64,000 bases of DNA from Polytrichum commune (lineage: Eukaryota; Streptophyta; Polytrichopsida; Polytrichales; Polytrichaceae). Of the stretch, positions 60,011 through 64,000 are shown in pieces. The stretch spans positions 25,455,666 through 25,519,665 of the forward strand of contig OX485807.1 of the NCBI GenBank assembly GCA_950295325.1. The letters are read 5' to 3'. The notes beneath the pieces were generated by a model that was given only the letters and a program-made list of their open reading frames with translations, searched no databases and had not been told where the DNA came from. Every line of letters begins with the position of its first letter. Position 1 is the stretch's first letter. The translations under genes were made by a program, and so were the position numbers.

Positions 60011-60450
60011 GCCCACATTCACATCAGAAGCAACGACTTGAGTTAGTTTGCTTTTTGCCCTTTTTCTACCACGACTAACAGGAAGGTCTCTGTATGGTTA
60101 ATCTTACTAATCTTGGTTATAGGGTATCTGATTAAGAAGCCAGAGCACATAACTCCGACATGCCTGCTACAAACATTAAGCTGGGGTGGGTTTAGGGTTT
60201 AGGGTTTTAGGGTACATTATGAGACTAATGGGCTCACATGCACATCGGAAGCATTGACCCCAACATTGTATTTATTTCCTTTCCTTTTCTTTTCCACCAC
60301 AAACAACATAAGAATTTCGATGCAAAAGTCTGTGTCATCTTGCTAATCTTAGCTAGACGGTGTCTGATCAAGTTATACACACCTACTAAGTTATATACCT
60401 TGAGCCGAGGGTGGGTTAGGGTTTTAGGGTACATTATGAGACTAATGGGC
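60010..60450 (+). repeat. about 225-bp tandem pair ending in TTTAGGG-like runs
   Basis: Both units run from CACATTCACATCAGAAGC/CACATGCACATCGGAAGC through TTGCTAATCTTAGC/TTACTAATCTTGG to GGGTTAGGGTTTTAGGGTAC and ATTATGAGACTAATGGG. The first has GGGTTTAGGGTTTAGGG, two plant telomere-type units. A third partial start (CACATTGACAACAGAAGCAA) is at 60706. Confidence 0.78.
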
Positions 60451-60464
60451 GCTCACGATTGAAC

Positions 60465-60700
60465 AGGGAGAACTGACAGCTAGTTACAGATGAACCGCTT
60501 GAGTTGGAGAAATAATAACCGGTTGAAGTTGGAGACTTCAGGTGAATTACCGATCATTTTCAGAGGAATCTATAGAAGAATATACCTCGAATGAATAAAA
60601 GCAAAACCGGACGATGTCAACATGGAACCGGTTGGATTTAGAATCGTTAGGATCTAGACCAACTATATATGCCCAAAAACTAGCTTCCCGGGCACTGGCG
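60465..60700 (+). repeat. family B repeat (no SINE)
   Basis: GGGAGAACTGACAGCTAGTT, GATGAACCGCTTGAGTTGGA, ATAACCGGTTGAAGTTGGAG, CGGACGATGTCAACATGGAA, CCGGTTGGATTTAG and TTCCCGGGCACTGG. The SINE C site is empty. Confidence 0.82.
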
Positions 60701-60779
60701 CCACTCACATTGACAACAGAAGCAACAACCCCAACATCGGCTTTTCCCTTTTCTACTCTACTCTATCTACCAAAGCTGA

Positions 60780-61860
60780 CGCCGCAGGGGATTCGACACA
60801 AGTAGCGCCCACGTCACCTCCCTACTTATAATCTCTGATCTGCACGAAGGCTGGTGCATATTTATAGCAGACACATGACAAAGGCTTTTTCCCCCGCAGT
60901 TCAAGAAACAACATACGGTCCTCCCCCCACACACACATATATACATACATTAAGGCGACCCTGCGAATGTATTGAAAAAGCACACACACACACACACACT
61001 GCGGCCTTATGATGAATTGGAAGCGGTAAGTACACGCTACTTACATCTAAGTTTGAGTGTATGTTGGCGGTGTGGGCACCATCTAACTGTCTCCCTGACT
61101 CTCCTCCAAGCCTAGTTCAGCTTCTCACCCACCAAATCAACCCTGATTGCCTATGTGGTGGGCTAGTGGGGGAGGTGTAAGGCCACACAGATATATATAT
61201 CTATATATCTATATAAGTGAGCCCTGGTGCAAAGCCCTGGTCAGAGGTGGTTACACAAGGGCAACCAAATCCGGTCCGGCCACCCCCCCCCCCCCCGGCA
61301 AAAGAGGGGTTAGGCACCTCATGGACATCCTCATTCGGTGGATGACATCGTCCGAGTGTTGGTGGCGGTTCTCAAGTCCAACCCCGGGTGGGTACATGTG
61401 TTTGTTGACATCTTTCAGGTGTTTTTGCCTTATGTAATTGGAGCCATGTTGCCTAACCCCCTCTACACTCTACCCGCGTTAAGAGCATCACCACCCATCC
61501 CACAAAATGCAGGGTGGATCATTCTCACAATAAGTTCAAGTCATCCTTGCAAGCCGGGTGCCCCACCCATGACTTGTATATAAGGTGATAAAACAAGGAA
61601 GAAACAAAAGCAAGATGAATCTCATTGGCACCTTGGAAATAGGAGAGGAATATGGAGTTTGTCCTTTGTTGTTTAGGGGCCTCCTTTTTTGTTTTGGGGG
61701 CGGAGCTCCGACCCCCAAAATGACCCCAATTTGCAAGCCAACCTCAACTTCCAAGCCGGGCCTACCAACAAATCATCCATTTTTGAGGATGGGAGGGGCA
61801 CTTTTGCAAGCGGCCTCTCACAATATAAGTTGAGGTCATCCGTTTTTGAGGATGGGTGGT
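60780..61860. other. intergenic DNA, moderately GC-rich in places
   Basis: (CA)n at 60979-60999, (AT)n near 61191-61215 and a 14-C run at 61283-61296. GAGGATGGG-type words repeat at 61786 and 61848. Open frames at 61147-61870 overlap on both strands and look like composition artefacts. Confidence 0.45.
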
Positions 61861-61861
61861 A

Positions 61862-62598
61862 ACACGACACCCTCGATGATACTACGACACCATTTTTTGG
61901 CGAGACCCAACTTTTTAGTCCGGAACTCCCTCGTTTATACGACCACGGCTTGGTGACGCGACGTTTAGAATCTCCGTCGTTTTGTCATGTGAAAGGAGGT
62001 AGTTCATGCTAAAACTTCCTTTCGTCTATGTTATGTGCATCTGAAATACGTGCATTTTCGCTTGGGAACTACTTGGGAACTTCACTTACCATTGGGAACT
62101 TGATGAGAATTAGCGGTACTAGTGCAGAATGGACATGGTTAGGGTTAGAGTGGTATGTTGCCTTGTACACGGGCAATATAGTATCACCAATACCTTGATG
62201 CTAAACTTCATGCATCACTGTTGTTTAGTTTCTTATTAGAAAACTCTTTATGTCTTGGTGTTAATGAAATTATTAGTTTTCAAAAGTTAGTAGGGAATTT
62301 AAATTAGAAGACAGTTGCTAACTTGGGTAGGCAACACCAGAGATCTTTGGACTCCAATTTCAAGAGATCTTGAGAATATTTATATTTGTTTGGAGTTATA
62401 AGCTATTATTTCATACCATCTATATTGCTTAAACTCATTGTATATATATTTCAAGCTCGTATCACTTATGTTTTTGTATTCCCTCAATAATACGACAACT
62501 TTACGCCATTTATCATATTAATGAGAAGATGACACCTTGATAATACAACATTTTTTTTGTGTGTTTCCCAAACGCATCGTACTAAAGAGGGAGAACAG
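61862..62598 (+). mobile_element. pogo-type non-autonomous element H, copy 2 (left tip missing)
   Basis: Collinear with 40335-41084 from ACGACACCCTCGATGATACT to ACTAAAGAGGGAGAACAG, followed by TA at 62599-62600. The outermost ~17 bases of the left end are missing. Numerous substitutions and small indels separate the copies. Confidence 0.8.
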
Positions 62599-62603
62599 TA
62601 CAA

Positions 62604-62680
62604 TGATTGCTAATTTTCGTCGCGTCTTGAACCTTCAACCAGTTATTCCTTAAACTCAACCAATTTTCCCCATTCACTGT
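62604..62680 (-). repeat. family B fragment (reversed)
   Basis: TTGCTAATTTTCGTCGCGTC, TTGAACCTTCAACCAGTTAT and CTTAAACTCAACCAATTTTC are the reversed first half of family B. Confidence 0.6.
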
Positions 62681-62819
62681 CCACATTAACCATAATAATT
62701 CATTTTACTCCTTCCCATTCTTTTGCACAACACCCACTAAGGCGGGGGAGTAAATACAAAACCAAACACCTGGCCTCTCTGTGGCAGCTTTGTGGTGATG
62801 ATATATCCCGGTTTGAATT

Positions 62820-63345
62820 CGCTACACCGGTTATGGTATTTAGTGTCATGTGCCACATTTTTGAACGGCCTAAACTAGAGGTCTCAAAGTGTCACGTCCG
62901 TTAATTGCTAGTTCGATTTTATTCGCCAACATAAGTAGTTCTTTTGAGTGAGATTTTATTTACAATATGATGTTTAGCATTGCACATCGGGAGATAATCG
63001 TTTTTCATTTTAGTATGCAAGGGGGAAAGGTTTTCTGAGCATGTTAATGGCAAGTGCCGTGTGTCTACATTTTAGTTGCACGAGGAAGATGTTTTTAAAC
63101 ATACGTCTAATGTCAAGTGCCATTTGCGTAGGTTTTAATCAACTTGTAGACCATTGTGTAACATAAGCATACATTTGATAACATTATTGAGCAAACTTAT
63201 GCCAACACATTAGTAAGTGCACTTGAACGCCAGGTGTCATGAGGTGACAATAATGATGAACTTGTTGATCATGTATGTAACCTAACATACGCCTCAAAAT
63301 ACGGTAAGTGACACTATTACGGATGTAACACTATTATGTGACACC
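62820..63345 (+). repeat. family P interspersed repeat, copy 2
   Basis: See 15185-15650 for shared blocks. Here the TTTTAGTATGCA unit is duplicated in tandem (63015 and 63070), matching the about 62-bp units at 13490-13660 on the other strand. Confidence 0.65.
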
Positions 63346-63429
63346 ATAGACAATGTAGATTAATTCGGAAACTCTGACCTCCATTTAAAAGATATATCTG
63401 CACCGAAAATGATGTCATGCTCCCCCTGA

Positions 63430-64000
63430 GTAGGTGTCACCAAAACTTTACCCTCCCATCTCTTCCCAAAGCAAGAGCCAAGGATGGATGGGAGATCGGA
63501 TCACATCCCCTCATCCATGTTTTCATCCATCCTCGCTGACCACCCACACCCGCGGCGGAGGCACTCCGCATTATGGCATGAGCCACCAACCCGCGCTCCC
63601 TTGCGTTCTCGAATTGGGAACTATATGGGAACTTCAGTTCCCTGGAGTTCTCGAAGGCTGGCTTCGCCAGCAGCGGAGTGAGTTCACTGACTGGCAGCCT
63701 TCGCAGTTCGCCCGCTGCCTCACGTGAGCTCTCATTGCGGTCACCACTGCAGCTCAGCTCAGCTCAGCTCCGCGTTCCGACGTCGCTGGCCGCCTCTCGG
63801 TAGTACGAAAAACCAACCGTGGCCGATTGTGATGTTCGCGTTTCGATGCGCTTCAAAACAAGCTACGTCTCGCCGTGGTCCGTTGCCTGTGCTGCAAAAA
63901 ATGAGGTAAAATAGCATTCGCCAGCCTCGTTGTTGTTATTGTTGGTATTCTCCCGAGAGCTGCCGTGTTGTATTTTTACTACATCGCCCCTTTCGTGAGG
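63430..64000 (+). other. GC-richer window edge, possible promoter or first exon of another gene
   Basis: Base composition changes sharply: many CpG-containing words (CGCGGCGGAGG, CCGACGTCGCTGGCCGCC), no repeat family seen. A + frame at 63577-63724 (MSHQPALPC to FARCL) ends at CTCAC|GTGAGC, which could be a splice donor; ATGAG|GTAAAA at 63902-63908 is another. I recognise no protein. It could equally be a 5' region of a gene beyond the window or an unrelated GC-rich repeat. Confidence 0.3.

Noticed and set aside
1-64000. CRISPR array, bacterial operon, phage or endogenous virus
   Set aside because: No regularly spaced identical short repeats, no compact gene clusters, and no viral hallmark proteins were seen. 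The tandem arrays found have periods of 62, 193, 221 and about 230 bases without unique spacers.

Overview
The window looks like AT-rich nuclear DNA from a photosynthetic streptophyte (land plant or close algal relative). The evidence is one spliced gene for a plastid-type alpha/beta hydrolase, GT-AG introns, short TTTAGGG-like runs, and dense plant-style transposon debris. I cannot fix the lineage. The Tc1-type DD34E transposon and the low gene density fit a large, repeat-rich genome. The work was done by eye; homology statements rest on remembered family motifs and on comparing the window with itself.

Layout: (a) 1-5.4 kb holds the only convincing host gene, seven exons on + (1140-5321), with one GC-AG intron, a tandem duplication in intron 1, and interspersed repeats in intron 2. 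(b) 5.4-20.7 kb is intergenic. It has a MITE with 9-bp target duplications (9610-9855), a tRNA-derived SINE containing a TAGG microsatellite, several repeat families and one unexplained 115-codon ORF on -. (c) 20.7-23.1 kb is a dead Tc1-like transposon with two 3-bp-TSD MITEs just beyond its right end. (d) 23-31.5 kb holds smaller foldback elements and a young 193-bp tandem repeat. (e) 31.5-34.3 kb is a nested block: family B repeats carrying SINEs, then family K elements, one of them also carrying a SINE. (f) 35-45.5 kb is mostly MITEs and repeats. (g) 46-48.7 kb is a decayed LINE-like element with RNase H and CCHC remnants on a strikingly G-poor strand. (h) 50.7-54.8 kb has a complete SINE with 13-bp TSDs, then a pogo-like DNA transposon whose transposase pseudogene is split by a MITE. 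(i) 55-63.3 kb is mixed repeats, including a 221-bp tandem array with a coding-like segment of unknown origin. (j) The last ~570 bp are GC-richer and may be the edge of another gene.

Repeat family labels (A, B, C and so on) are mine and link copies within this window. Apart from the hydrolase, no genes here appear to work together. The interest lies in transposon structure: matched target duplications, empty sites within paralogous copies, SINE families sharing one promoter module, and unusually many long C/G homopolymers.
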